Shown here piece after piece: positions 52,233 through 60,794 of a DNA stretch of 64,000 nt. Within the stretch, counting starts at the first letter, position 1. Every line of letters begins with the position of its first letter. This DNA is from an uncultured bacterium. Lineage in GTDB: Bacteria > Cyanobacteriota > Vampirovibrionia > Gastranaerophilales > Gastranaerophilaceae. A program made the translations under genes and the position numbers. The notes under the pieces are model-generated. The model was not told the DNA's origin, searched no databases, and saw only the letters and a list, made by a program, of their open reading frames with translations. The stretch is from contig CANENE010000004.1 of assembly GCA_947428835.1 (NCBI GenBank), positions 88,298 to 152,297 of the forward strand. Reading direction: 5' to 3'.

Positions 52233-53699
52233 TTATTGAAAAACTTTGACTACTTCTTCTCTATCGTCAAAATGAATTGTTTTGTCTGCAAGTATTTGGT
52301 AATTTTCATGTCCTTTTCCGGCAAGTACTAAAACATCATTTTCTCCTGATATATCCTTCAAAAGCTTAATTGCAAGGTGTCTATCCGGCTCTACAAAGAC
52401 AGTTTTTGGGTTAATTAAACTCAAACCCGATAAAATATCTGTTATAATCTGCTGCGGGTCTTCCTGTCTTGGGTTGTCGGAAGTTATGATAATCTTGTCA
52501 CACAGCTGTTGGGCTATTTTTCCCATTTTTGGACGCTTTGTACAGTCTCTGTTGCCGCCACAGCCAAAAAGGCAAATTAAATTAGCATTTTTTGGAGTAA
52601 GTTCGCGGGCTGCCCTTAAGATATTTTCAAGACCATCGGGAGTATGTGCGTAATCTACAATTACCATAGGATTTGTTCTTACAATTTCAAAGCGTCCTGC
52701 AACACTTCTTGTATCTTCAAGTGCTTCTTTGATTGTCTCTAAGCTGATTCCGTTTACAAGTCCTGCGGCAATTGCAGCAAGCGAATTATAAACACTGAAC
52801 ATCCCGTTTAAATGCAATTTAAAATTTAATCTTTTATCTTTCCAAGCACAGTCAAAAGATACTCCATCTGCCATAAATTCAATATTTTTTGCCATCAAAT
52901 CAGAGTTATTTTTAACACCATATGTGATAAGATTAACTTTTTTATCAATACAATCTATAAATCTTTTTGCATATTTGTCGTCATTATTTATAATTGCACT
53001 GTTACCTTCTTTGAGCTCTTTAAAAAGCTTAGCTTTAGCATTAAAGTAGTTTTCCATTGTAATATGGTAGTCTAAATGATCTTGAGTTAGATTTGTAAAA
53101 ATCGCAAGATTAAATCTGCAATTTTTGACCCTGAATTGTTCAAGTGCGTGGCTTGAAACTTCTGTAATGACATTTAATACATCGGCTTTTAATATTTTTT
53201 GCAAAGTTTCTTGCATCTTTGGCGCCTGAGGAGTTGTATGCTTGGCTTCAAGATAATCATCATTTGATGATAATTTATATCCTAAAGTTCCAATCAAAGC
53301 ACATTTTTTGTGTGCTTTTTCCAATATTTTTTGAACCAAATGCGCAACTGTTGTTTTTCCATTTGTGCCTGTAACACCCATTAAATTTAGCTCATGGGAT
53401 GGGTTATGATAAAATGTTGCTGCTAAATCAGCAATGGATTCCTGACAAGATTCTACAATAAGCTGAGGAATTTCAATATTCAAAGGCTGTTCGCACATAA
53501 GAGCAATCGCCCCTTTTTCAAAAGCGCTTTGTGCAAAATCGTGCCCGTCGACATGCTCGCCTTTTAAGCAGACAAATATTTCGTGGGAATTAATAGTATT
53601 TGAATTAAATGAAATTCCTTTTATATCAATAGTTTCATCTTCTTTTAAATTTAAAACTTTTTTTACTTTTATATTTTTGATTATTGAATGCAAATCCAT
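52233..53699 (-). CDS. murE: UDP-MurNAc-tripeptide ligase
   Basis: Cytoplasmic Mur ligase adding the third amino acid to the peptidoglycan stem. The ATP loop GTNGKTT is at residues 111-117, followed by EVSSHAL, NLTQDHLDYH and VVDYAHTPDGLEN-type motifs. The substrate-selecting motif DNPRQEDP is the form that binds meso-diaminopimelate, so the wall is of the Gram-negative Dap type. The 488-residue length is normal. It ends the dcw group rsmH-ftsL-ftsI-murE, all on the minus strand, 54 bp after ftsI. Confidence 0.96.
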   Translation of the reverse strand: MDLHSIIKNIKVKKVLNLKEDETIDIKGISFNSNTINSHEIFVCLKGEHVDGHDFAQSAFEKGAIALMCEQPLNIEIPQLIVESCQESIADLAATFYHNPSHELNLMGVTGTNGKTTVAHLVQKILEKAHKKCALIGTLGYKLSSNDDYLEAKHTTPQAPKMQETLQKILKADVLNVITEVSSHALEQFRVKNCRFNLAIFTNLTQDHLDYHITMENYFNAKAKLFKELKEGNSAIINNDDKYAKRFIDCIDKKVNLITYGVKNNSDLMAKNIEFMADGVSFDCAWKDKRLNFKLHLNGMFSVYNSLAAIAAGLVNGISLETIKEALEDTRSVAGRFEIVRTNPMVIVDYAHTPDGLENILRAARELTPKNANLICLFGCGGNRDCTKRPKMGKIAQQLCDKIIITSDNPRQEDPQQIITDILSGLSLINPKTVFVEPDRHLAIKLLKDISGENDVLVLAGKGHENYQILADKTIHFDDREEVVKVFQ

Positions 53700-53753
53700 A
53701 TATTATCCTCTTTTTCTTCCAAGTTTAGTTTAATTTAATTTTATATCAAATAA

Positions 53754-55463
53754 TTATTTTTTAACATGTTTATCGGGTGATAAATTCAAAATTCTTACAA
53801 GTTCTGTTGTAATTTCTTTAAATATGGGAGTTGCGACAGTTGAACCCCATATCCCTTCTCCTGATGGCGAATCAACTATTACATACAAAACTACTTTGGG
53901 ATCGGTTGCAGGATAGTAGCCTATCATAGAGGTATAGAGTTTGTTGGAGTATCCTGTCCCGTTTGAATTCGGTTTTCTCGAAGTCCCTGTTTTGGCGGCC
54001 AAATAATAGTCGTTCATTTTGGCGGAACTTTTACTTACTTCAATTGATTTTACAAGAAGTTCCGTGATATCTCTTGCATCTTGCGGGTCCATAATTCTTC
54101 TTTTGATGATTTTGGTTTTTGCTTCTTCTTCTGAATACTTTATAACATGAGGTGTTATCCAAACGCCATTGTTGGCTATTGCTGCAACGGCCGCTGTCAT
54201 CTGAATTGCGGTAGTTGAAGCGCCGTAGCCGTATCCCATGGCCCCATGGGTTGCAACGTCCCAAAATCTTGGCTGCGGAAGAAGCCCTGCAGATTCACCC
54301 GGTAAGTCAATTCCTGTTTTTTCTCCAAAATTAAACAATCTCAAGCTTTCATAAAATTCTCTGTCTGTCATCATTTGAGAAATTTTAATGGAGGCAATAT
54401 TTGATGAGTGTTGGAATAAGTAAACCAAGTCAATCAATCCCGGTGCGCCTTTTGATTTATAATCATAGTTTACAACGTCCCACCAGCCGATTTTCATTTT
54501 ACCGGTGTCATTGATTTTTGAATATTTGTTGATTTTATTATTCATAAATCCGGATGCAACAGTGATTATTTTAAAAGTAGACCCCGGCGGATAAACGTCT
54601 GTGATAGCCCAGTTTTTCATCTCTTGCATTGTATATTTATTATATTCATTAGGGTCATAATTTGGAGCAACTGCAAGCGCTAAAATTTCACCTGTCTTTG
54701 GGTCGATTACAATAGCAGCTGCTCTTGGTGCATTGTATTTATGAATTGCTTTGATTAAATATTTTTCGCAAACATGCTGCACCGCACTATCTATTGTAAG
54801 GGTCAGAGTCTTTCCTTTATGAGGCGCTGAGACATCTGCAGGGTTTACTTTTAAATTGTAGATAATATCTCCTTTTGGAGTTTTGTCAAAAGTTATTGTT
54901 TTGTCTACATATTCAAGATAGTCTTTCGCTTTATATTCAACCCCGCCTGCTGTATCGGCATTGGGGTTATAAAAACCTAAAATGTGAGAAGCAAGAATTC
55001 CTTGCGGATAGACTCTTTTGTTTTTAACTTCCCAGGATAATTCTCTCAGGCCCTTTGCTTTAATTTCTCTTATGGTTTTTCTGTCTAAATCTTTTTTAAC
55101 CGTGATAATTTTTTTATCCTGTGAAAGCTTTTGAGTAAGCTCTGCTATGGACATTCCGACATAAGGAGACAAAATTTCGGCAAGTTTTTCAGGCGGATAA
55201 TCGTAGTAATTTGGATGGGCATATAAAATAAAAGTTGTTTTATCACTTGCAAGCTTAAATCCGTATCTATCTACAATTTCACCTCTTAAAACATACATTT
55301 TAGAAGTTCTTTGGCTTTTTGCTTTTTTTTTGCAGTGTCTGATGTCACACACTTGTAAGAGAAAAAGATATGTTGCCAAAAGAAAGCAAGTTAAATAAAA
55401 CACAGATTGAAGGCATCCTACTCTTCTTTCAAATCTGCTATTTGATTTTTCTTTTGCTGCCAA
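53754..55463 (-). CDS. ftsI: Septal peptidoglycan transpeptidase (penicillin-binding protein)
   Basis: 569 residues: cytoplasmic tail and one membrane helix (VFYLTCFLLATYLFLLQVC), dimerisation domain with MYVLRGEIVDRYG, then a transpeptidase domain with the three active-site motifs STFK (Ser295-Lys298), SSN (353-355) and KTGT (491-494). This class B enzyme cross-links septal peptidoglycan with FtsW. It lies between the ftsL-like gene and murE. A dominating role in division and not elongation is inferred from the cluster. The BlaI-type regulator at the head of the cluster is unusual. Confidence 0.93.
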   Translation of the reverse strand: MAAKEKSNSRFERRVGCLQSVFYLTCFLLATYLFLLQVCDIRHCKKKAKSQRTSKMYVLRGEIVDRYGFKLASDKTTFILYAHPNYYDYPPEKLAEILSPYVGMSIAELTQKLSQDKKIITVKKDLDRKTIREIKAKGLRELSWEVKNKRVYPQGILASHILGFYNPNADTAGGVEYKAKDYLEYVDKTITFDKTPKGDIIYNLKVNPADVSAPHKGKTLTLTIDSAVQHVCEKYLIKAIHKYNAPRAAAIVIDPKTGEILALAVAPNYDPNEYNKYTMQEMKNWAITDVYPPGSTFKIITVASGFMNNKINKYSKINDTGKMKIGWWDVVNYDYKSKGAPGLIDLVYLFQHSSNIASIKISQMMTDREFYESLRLFNFGEKTGIDLPGESAGLLPQPRFWDVATHGAMGYGYGASTTAIQMTAAVAAIANNGVWITPHVIKYSEEEAKTKIIKRRIMDPQDARDITELLVKSIEVSKSSAKMNDYYLAAKTGTSRKPNSNGTGYSNKLYTSMIGYYPATDPKVVLYVIVDSPSGEGIWGSTVATPIFKEITTELVRILNLSPDKHVKK

Positions 55464-55495
55464 TTTATTTTCCTGCCCTGTTTTAATTTAGAGTA

Positions 55496-56032
55496 TTAAT
55501 AGCTTAAAACAAGTGACTTGTTGTATTCGTTTTGTGAATTTAGATTGATGTTGGATAAATCCTTTGCGTCAACCTCTACCACATGTTTTGCTCTTTCTAA
55601 AATGTTTGTTTTGGTAACTGCTTTATCGATATTATAGTATGATTGCAAACTGTCGATTTTATTTTGCAGTTCTTCATTTTCATAGTTTAATTCAAGGGTT
55701 TCTCTTGAAATCTGATTTAGCTGCACTTCTTTACAAGAAACAAAATAATAACAAACCAAACACACTAAAACCAAAAATGCCAAAACCCCGTAGAGGAAAT
55801 TATTGACCCTTTGAATAACCATCTCTTTGTATGGTTTTTCGGGTAGAAAATAACCGCTTATAATTTGATTATTTTGTTTACTTTGTGCGTTTTCAATCGG
55901 ATTAGTTGCAATCTGCTTGTTTTGAGCTTTTTTAGAAGGCTTTGCAGTATTTCTTGATTTATTTCTATTTGATTGATTATATTTTGATGATCTATTATTA
56001 GTTTTATTGGTTCTATTAAATGAAGGTCTCAA
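55496..56032 (-). CDS. FtsL-like division protein
   Basis: 178 residues. The first 85 residues are basic, Asn/Ser/Lys-rich and disordered (NRTNKTNNRSSKYNQSNRNK); one membrane helix follows (FLYGVLAFLVLVCLVCYYF), then a periplasmic coiled coil (about 110-150, with LELNYENEELQNKIDSL). Sequence is not conserved in the FtsL/DivIC group, so the call relies on topology and on position between rsmH and ftsI. The cytoplasmic tail is longer than usual for FtsL. Confidence 0.7.
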   Translation of the reverse strand: MRPSFNRTNKTNNRSSKYNQSNRNKSRNTAKPSKKAQNKQIATNPIENAQSKQNNQIISGYFLPEKPYKEMVIQRVNNFLYGVLAFLVLVCLVCYYFVSCKEVQLNQISRETLELNYENEELQNKIDSLQSYYNIDKAVTKTNILERAKHVVEVDAKDLSNINLNSQNEYNKSLVLSY

Positions 56033-56039
56033 TATTGCC

Positions 56040-56978
56040 TCACTTGATTTTCTTTGCTATTCTTAGCTTTGCGCTTCTTGATGGCGGATTTGTTTTAACC
56101 TCATCCTCGCTTGCTAAAATTGGTTTCTTATTAACTAATTCTAACATTTTGCCTCCGCATGTGCAAATTAGATTTTCTTTATTACATCTGCAGGAGGATG
56201 CCCAAAGCTTTAATGTTTGTTTTGCCAGCCTGTCTTCTAAAGAATGGAAGGTCAGCACACTTATTATAGCATCAACATCCATTAATTTTATAACTTGTAA
56301 CAATGTATTTTCAAAATTTAACAATTCGTTGTTAACTTCTATTCTAATTGCCTGAAAGACCCTTGTTGCAGGATGAATTTTAGATTTGATATTTGGTGTG
56401 GATTTTTTAATTAAATCGGCAAGCTCAGTTGTTGTTGCAATTGGGCGATTTTGAACAATAGCACGTGCTATTCTTTTAGAAAATCTCTCTTGGCCGTAAT
56501 TTGAAAAAATTTCAACAAGCCTTTTTTCACTGTATTTGTTTACAATTTCATAAGCGGTAAGTTCTTGATTTTGATTAAAACGCATATCAAGGTGAGCTTC
56601 TTTCATAAAGCTAAATCCTCTTGGTCCTGAAGTTAGCTGATGATATGATGCGCCAAGGTCAAAAATCACCCCGCCTGTGATTTTTTCTATTCCTAATTTT
56701 TCGAGATTTTCTTTGATTGTTGTATAGCTTGCTTTGACAATTGTTAAATTTTTATAATCCTTGAGACGATTTTGTGCAAATTCAATTGCATCATCGTCAA
56801 TTTCAAAAGAAACAAGTTTTCCTTTTGGGGAAATTCTTTTTAAAATTTCCTCGCTGTGGCCTCCGCCTCCCAAAGTACAGTCAACAAAAATCTTGTCTGA
56901 CCCGTCGGGGTTGAGTGCATCTACTGTCTCTTTTTTCATGACAGTGTAGTGAGTAAATTTTTGTTTTATATCCGCCAT
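56040..56978 (-). CDS. rsmH: 16S rRNA m4C1402 methyltransferase
   Basis: 312-residue SAM-dependent methyltransferase of 16S rRNA C1402. Motifs: FVDCTLGGGGHSEEIL near residue 30, FEIDDDAI, GVIFDLGASYHQL, GFSFMKEAHLDMRFN, and the C-terminal ISVLTFHSLEDRLAK, RNHPPSRSAK-type ending NPPSRSAKLRIAKK. Usually found after mraZ at the head of the dcw cluster; here mraZ is absent and a hypothetical gene and a BlaI-type regulator stand in its place. Confidence 0.95.
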   Translation of the reverse strand: MADIKQKFTHYTVMKKETVDALNPDGSDKIFVDCTLGGGGHSEEILKRISPKGKLVSFEIDDDAIEFAQNRLKDYKNLTIVKASYTTIKENLEKLGIEKITGGVIFDLGASYHQLTSGPRGFSFMKEAHLDMRFNQNQELTAYEIVNKYSEKRLVEIFSNYGQERFSKRIARAIVQNRPIATTTELADLIKKSTPNIKSKIHPATRVFQAIRIEVNNELLNFENTLLQVIKLMDVDAIISVLTFHSLEDRLAKQTLKLWASSCRCNKENLICTCGGKMLELVNKKPILASEDEVKTNPPSRSAKLRIAKKIK

Positions 56979-56982
56979 AATT

Positions 56983-57357
56983 TTAAAAATTTATCATCCT
57001 TTTAATCTTTTTCATAATGCCTTTAAAAGATGTGTCATAGTCGCCTATTAAATTGTCTTTGTTATATTTTTGATATTGTTCAACTATATTTTTTGGGATT
57101 GCCTTGTTTTCTTTTAAATATCCTGCAATATCCAGCAGATATTCATCTTGAATAGTAGCATAATCGGCATCTTTTTTTCTGATGTCTTCATCTGCTTCAA
57201 GATAAAAAAGAGCATCAAAGGCGCATTTTAAATCAATATCATCCCTGTTTTTTGGAAATTTTTCCAAACCCTCTTTGATAGAGTATTTTTTTAAAATAAC
57301 ATCTTCAATTATGTCTGCCGCAAGCAGCTTTTCGTTTTCATTGGTATTATTTTGCAC
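56983..57357 (-). CDS. Uncharacterised 124-residue protein
   Basis: Acidic, wholly helical-looking protein (AADIIEDVILKKYSIKEGLE, LKCAFDALFYLEADEDIRKK). Overlaps the BlaI-type regulator gene by 11 bases and precedes rsmH by 4 bp, so it belongs to the same operon. It has no membrane helix or signal peptide and no recognised family. A partner of the regulator or a division accessory are possible roles. Confidence 0.7.
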   Translation of the reverse strand: MQNNTNENEKLLAADIIEDVILKKYSIKEGLEKFPKNRDDIDLKCAFDALFYLEADEDIRKKDADYATIQDEYLLDIAGYLKENKAIPKNIVEQYQKYNKDNLIGDYDTSFKGIMKKIKRMINF

Positions 57358-57721
57358 TTACAAGATTTGCTTCCATATAATTTTCGCTTTTATAAATATT
57401 ATTGATGTTTTTGATTAAAAGTTCAATACTTCCTGAACAATATTTTTTAGCCAATTCGTCAATTTCTTTTGAAAGACTTTGATTACTTGTGTATACTGTC
57501 TTATAACAAAATTTTCTACCCTGTTTAAAGCGCATCAAAAGTTGTTTTGTAGTTAATCTGTCCATGACGGTTTTGATTGTTGTATATGCTCTTTTGTTGC
57601 CTTCATTTTGCTTTAAAATATTATAAACATCTAAAACGCTATTTGAATATTTGCCATCTTGCTCCAGTTTCCATAGCGCAGTCAAAATTGTGTGCTCAAG
57701 GCTTCCAAACTTGTTTTGCAT
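57347..57721 (-). CDS. BlaI/MecI-family transcriptional regulator
   Basis: 124 residues with the Penicillinase_R winged helix: LEHTILTALWKLEQDGKYSN, then VYNILKQNEGNKRAYTTIKTVMDRLTTKQLLMRF and GRKFCYKTVYT. In Firmicutes such repressors respond to beta-lactams through a BlaR1/MecR1 sensor, which is not visible here. It is the first gene of the operon leading to rsmH, ftsL, ftsI and murE, where MraZ normally stands. It may autoregulate the operon in response to cell-wall stress. Confidence 0.87.
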   Translation of the reverse strand: MQNKFGSLEHTILTALWKLEQDGKYSNSVLDVYNILKQNEGNKRAYTTIKTVMDRLTTKQLLMRFKQGRKFCYKTVYTSNQSLSKEIDELAKKYCSGSIELLIKNINNIYKSENYMEANLVSAK

Positions 57722-57767
57722 GCAAATTCCTTCCTTTGTTCTTTTATATTAATATGTGTTGTTAATT

Positions 57768-58640
57768 TTAATCTTCTTTTAAAGTAGTTACCACAAGCTG
57801 GTTAAATGGAATTTCAATGTTTTCTTTTTCAAATTCCTCTTTGATAATTTTATTAAATTCCCTTTTAATCTTCCATTGCGACTTTGGTGCAGTCTTTATT
57901 CTGCATTTGATTAAAAGGGAGCTTTCTTTAAATTCGTCCAGTCCGAATATTTCAATTTCATTTAGGCAGACTGCCTTATATTCCGGGTGTTTAATGAGTT
58001 TATTGTATGCATTTTTTATTGTCTGATAGACTTTTGTCAAATCTTCTTTATACGCAACTTCAACAGGCACATACGCATAAGCATAGCCCATAGTGTGATT
58101 AATAACCGTATCAATATAGCCGCATCTTATAAAATAAACAGCTCCCGTTTTATCAGAGCGCACAGTGACCATAGGAAGAGTAATTTTTTCAACAAAGCCC
58201 GACATGTTGTCAACCTCAATATAATCCCCTACCCTAATTTGTCCTTCAACAAGAATAATCAGCCCTGTGATAATATCTTCAACAAATCTTTTAGCACCGA
58301 AACCAAGCGCAACCCCCAGTACCCCTGCTGTTGCAAGCAAAGGTCTTACGTCTATTCCAAAAAGATAGAGCATATTTGCAATATAAATCAAAAACACAAT
58401 CACTTGAAAAGTGTGAATAGTAATTGTTTTTAATGTCAAAAGTTGTTGTATTCTTTCTTGTGAATCAAGTCTTGTTGTTATATTTTTAAAGAATTTATCT
58501 AAAAACCACCTTAAAAATTTAACGGCAATTACAAACAAAACCGTGCATTTTGTTATATTCCAAAAGAAGGTAATAATTTTTATATATTCAGGCTGCAATT
58601 CAAAGAAATTGAGACTTATATAATTTAAAAAGTTTTCCAT
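57768..58640 (-). CDS. MscS-family mechanosensitive channel
   Basis: 290 residues from the ATG at 58640. Three N-terminal hydrophobic helices end in the pore helix LLATAGVLGVALGFGAKRFVEDIITG, after which the MscS beta domain (RVGDYIEVDNMSGFVEKITL, TVRSDKTGAVYFI) and C-terminal alpha/beta domain follow. Opens on membrane tension to release solutes. The TTG at 58676 lies inside a promoter -35 box, so it is not the start. The promoter implies a nearly leaderless mRNA. Confidence 0.9.
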   Translation of the reverse strand: MENFLNYISLNFFELQPEYIKIITFFWNITKCTVLFVIAVKFLRWFLDKFFKNITTRLDSQERIQQLLTLKTITIHTFQVIVFLIYIANMLYLFGIDVRPLLATAGVLGVALGFGAKRFVEDIITGLIILVEGQIRVGDYIEVDNMSGFVEKITLPMVTVRSDKTGAVYFIRCGYIDTVINHTMGYAYAYVPVEVAYKEDLTKVYQTIKNAYNKLIKHPEYKAVCLNEIEIFGLDEFKESSLLIKCRIKTAPKSQWKIKREFNKIIKEEFEKENIEIPFNQLVVTTLKED

Positions 58641-58647
58641 AGGAAAA

Positions 58648-58676
58648 ATTATAGAAAAAATAAATCTAAAGGTCAA
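58648..58676 (-). promoter_or_regulatory. Promoter of the MscS-like gene
   Basis: On the minus strand TTGACC (58676-58671), 17-nt spacer, TATAAT (58653-58648). The predicted start of transcription at about 58641 abuts the ATG at 58640, suggesting a leaderless message. Confidence 0.75.
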
Positions 58677-58735
58677 AACAAAAATTCACCTTTTGATTAA
58701 TTCTAAATTTCACCATTGCAGATAGACTTATATCA

Positions 58736-59542
58736 ATGAGAACAATAGAGAATAAAAAAATAAATAATATAAGTAATTCAAGCAGTCTTGCATCAAATCC
58801 GGTAGCAAAAGATAAAGCGTTTTACTCTTCTTTGGCTGATTCTTTCATGTTAAAAAATGAGTACAAAAAAGCTGCAAAAACCTATCTTTTGTCTTTGATG
58901 CTGGGCAAAAATGATGCAAAAGCAAGAGTGAATGCATCAAAGGCCTATAAAAATCTTAAAGAATACGATAAAGCAATTAAACATCTCAAACAAGCAAGAA
59001 ATATTTATAGTTTTGATTCTGAAATTTACTATGAACTTGGTATAAATTATCTTTTAAACTGCGATAACGAAAATGCTGCAAAAAACTTCAGAAGAACAAT
59101 AAAACTTGCCCCAAAAAATATAACGGCGCAAATCAAATTAGCCCTTACGCATGAGCTTTCCGATGAGGAAGAGATGGCAGTTCTTGTATATAAAACAATT
59201 ATTGAAAAAAATCCAAAGTTTCTACCTGCCTATTCAAATCTTGCAAGCCTTTATATAGAGCGGGAAGAATACGAAGAGGCAATAAGAATTTTTATGCAAA
59301 TGTTAAGAATTGATAAGGAATATTACCGAGCTTTTCTTGGTTTAGGTTTATGTTTTGATAAGATGGGGAAATATATAAATGCAGTTCGATTTTACAAAAA
59401 ATATATTTCATATAAGCCACAATCCCAAACAGCTAAGTCTTTGGTAGGTAGAATCTATGAAATGCATAAAAATAAGAATTTAAATGATTCAAATATATAT
59501 AGAAAAAAGAGAGTTAGTTTAAAAATTATTTCAGGCACCTAG
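58736..59542 (+). CDS. TPR-repeat protein
   Basis: 268 residues with about six tetratricopeptide repeats (34 residues each) between 30 and 245, for example FYSSLADSFMLKNEYKKAA, then YDKAIKHLKQARNIYSFDSE, EIYYELGINYLLNCDNENA and FLGLGLCFDKMGKYINAVRF. There is no signal peptide or catalytic domain. Such proteins are scaffolds for complexes. The neighbouring pilin-like gene has its own promoter, so the two are not necessarily linked. Divergent from the MscS gene. Confidence 0.88.
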   Translation: MRTIENKKINNISNSSSLASNPVAKDKAFYSSLADSFMLKNEYKKAAKTYLLSLMLGKNDAKARVNASKAYKNLKEYDKAIKHLKQARNIYSFDSEIYYELGINYLLNCDNENAAKNFRRTIKLAPKNITAQIKLALTHELSDEEEMAVLVYKTIIEKNPKFLPAYSNLASLYIEREEYEEAIRIFMQMLRIDKEYYRAFLGLGLCFDKMGKYINAVRFYKKYISYKPQSQTAKSLVGRIYEMHKNKNLNDSNIYRKKRVSLKIISGT

Positions 59543-59569
59543 TGCTTATGTATGAAATTGTTTTTTTAT

Positions 59570-59598
59570 TTGACAACGCACAAATTGACCTTTATAAT
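59570..59598 (+). promoter_or_regulatory. Perfect consensus promoter of the pilin-like gene
   Basis: TTGACA (59570-59575), 17-nt spacer, TATAAT (59593-59598). An exact sigma-70 consensus, implying very high expression. Confidence 0.9.
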
Positions 59599-59645
59599 AA
59601 AAGGCATGATAGAAAAGTAAAGTAGTTTATTAAAGGAAGTACACT

Positions 59646-60437
59646 ATGAGATTAAAAAAAGGTTTTACATTAGCCGAAATACTTATCGTATTAATGGTTA
59701 TTGGTGCAATCGCAACAATGACAATTCCATCATTAATGCGTGGTGTAACTGATACTCAGTTTAAAACGGCATATAAAAAAGCATTTAACACAGTTGTTAA
59801 TTTGTCATCAATGGAACGTGTAGCCGGTAATTTACCTGCTGATAATACCGGTGCAGACGTAATGTCATTTTTTGAAACATTAGTTTCTTATTTGTCTGTA
59901 AAAGATTATGCTGAAGGTACTGCTCCTGGCTCTCTTACAACTTCTAGCACTCCAACGAAATTTTACAATGGTGTAAAGTATACTATTACACCTGCTGGTG
60001 GAGGCACTGCTGTTGACCATACAATTGGCGATCAAACAGCTCCTTTGAGTGCTGGCGAAGCAGGTGAATTTTCTCCATGGTTAGTTTCTGAAGATAATAT
60101 TGCTTACATGGTTGTTAAAGCTGGTGCAACCAATGCTGCAGACGGTGATAACCCTGGAACTGCAAAATGCAGCCCAAAAGCTACTATTAATGCTTCCACT
60201 ACTGCTGTAAATGCTTTTAATAACTCTTGTTTGGCAGTTGTAGTTGACGTTAATGGACCAACTAAAGGACCAAACGTAATGTCTACTCTTGGTTCTGAAG
60301 GCATTAAGTCTGAAGCTGATGCGCTTCCTGAAATCTCAGGCGGTGACAGATATTATATCTATCTTGGTTCTGACGGTGCTACTGCTGGTCCAAGATTATT
60401 TACAGCTACAGGTCGCATAGTATCAGACCAAAAATAG
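59646..60437 (+). CDS. Type IV pilin/pseudopilin-like protein
   Basis: 263 residues. The N-terminus KKG-FTLAEILIVLMVIGAIA is a prepilin peptidase site (cut after Gly, Glu at position +5) with the following hydrophobic helix. The rest is a Gly/Ala/Thr-rich secreted domain with two to three Cys (KCSPKATI, NNSCLAVVVDVNGP) and the conserved GPNVMSTLG near the C-terminus. Ribosome-binding site AAAGGAAGTACACT. A perfect consensus promoter precedes it. Exported by a type IV pilus or type II secretion machine, not encoded in this window. It could be a major pilin; one of several paralogues is likely. Confidence 0.85.
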   Translation: MRLKKGFTLAEILIVLMVIGAIATMTIPSLMRGVTDTQFKTAYKKAFNTVVNLSSMERVAGNLPADNTGADVMSFFETLVSYLSVKDYAEGTAPGSLTTSSTPTKFYNGVKYTITPAGGGTAVDHTIGDQTAPLSAGEAGEFSPWLVSEDNIAYMVVKAGATNAADGDNPGTAKCSPKATINASTTAVNAFNNSCLAVVVDVNGPTKGPNVMSTLGSEGIKSEADALPEISGGDRYYIYLGSDGATAGPRLFTATGRIVSDQK

Positions 60438-60471
60438 TTTTCATTTTAATCGAAAGAATAATAACTTCTAG

Positions 60472-60508
60472 ACTGCTTTGTGAGTCAAATCCAAAGCAGT
60501 TTTTATTT
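60472..60508 (+). terminator. Terminator of the pilin-like gene
   Basis: Stem ACTGCTTTG (60472-60480) / CAAAGCAGT (60492-60500), 11-nt loop, then TTTTTATTTT. Confidence 0.9.
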
Positions 60509-60536
60509 TGCTTTCTGTACAATAATTCATACAGCC

Positions 60537-60581
60537 GTCATCCTGAACTAAATACCCGTCACCCTGAACTCGTTTCAGGGT
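60537..60581. repeat. Palindromic intergenic repeat, REP-like
   Basis: GTCATCCTGAACT (60537-60549) and GTCACCCTGAACT (60558-60570), the second forming an 8-bp palindrome ACCCTGAA-CTCGT-TTCAGGGT. The CCCTGAA/TTCAGGG palindrome resembles small dispersed repeats seen in many genomes. The rest of 60438-60794 shows no gene I can support. Confidence 0.45.
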
Positions 60582-60794
60582 CTGACCAAGTCTGTGGCAA
60601 CGCATAAAGTCCAATTATTACTATCCAATGTATCAGATGCTGAAACAACTTCATTGCGGCACAACTGCGCATTAATGACCGCCATAAAACCCATAACAAC
60701 TAAAAAGGCAATTTTTTGTTTCAAAAATACTTTATATATCTATAAGTTATATAAAAATATATTGATGTTATTTTTTGATTAAATAGGATGGATT

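Noticed and set aside
60594..60782. 62-residue plus-strand frame between pilin and GDPD genes
   Set aside because: No ribosome-binding site, odd composition, and it begins next to the palindromic repeat; likely chance.
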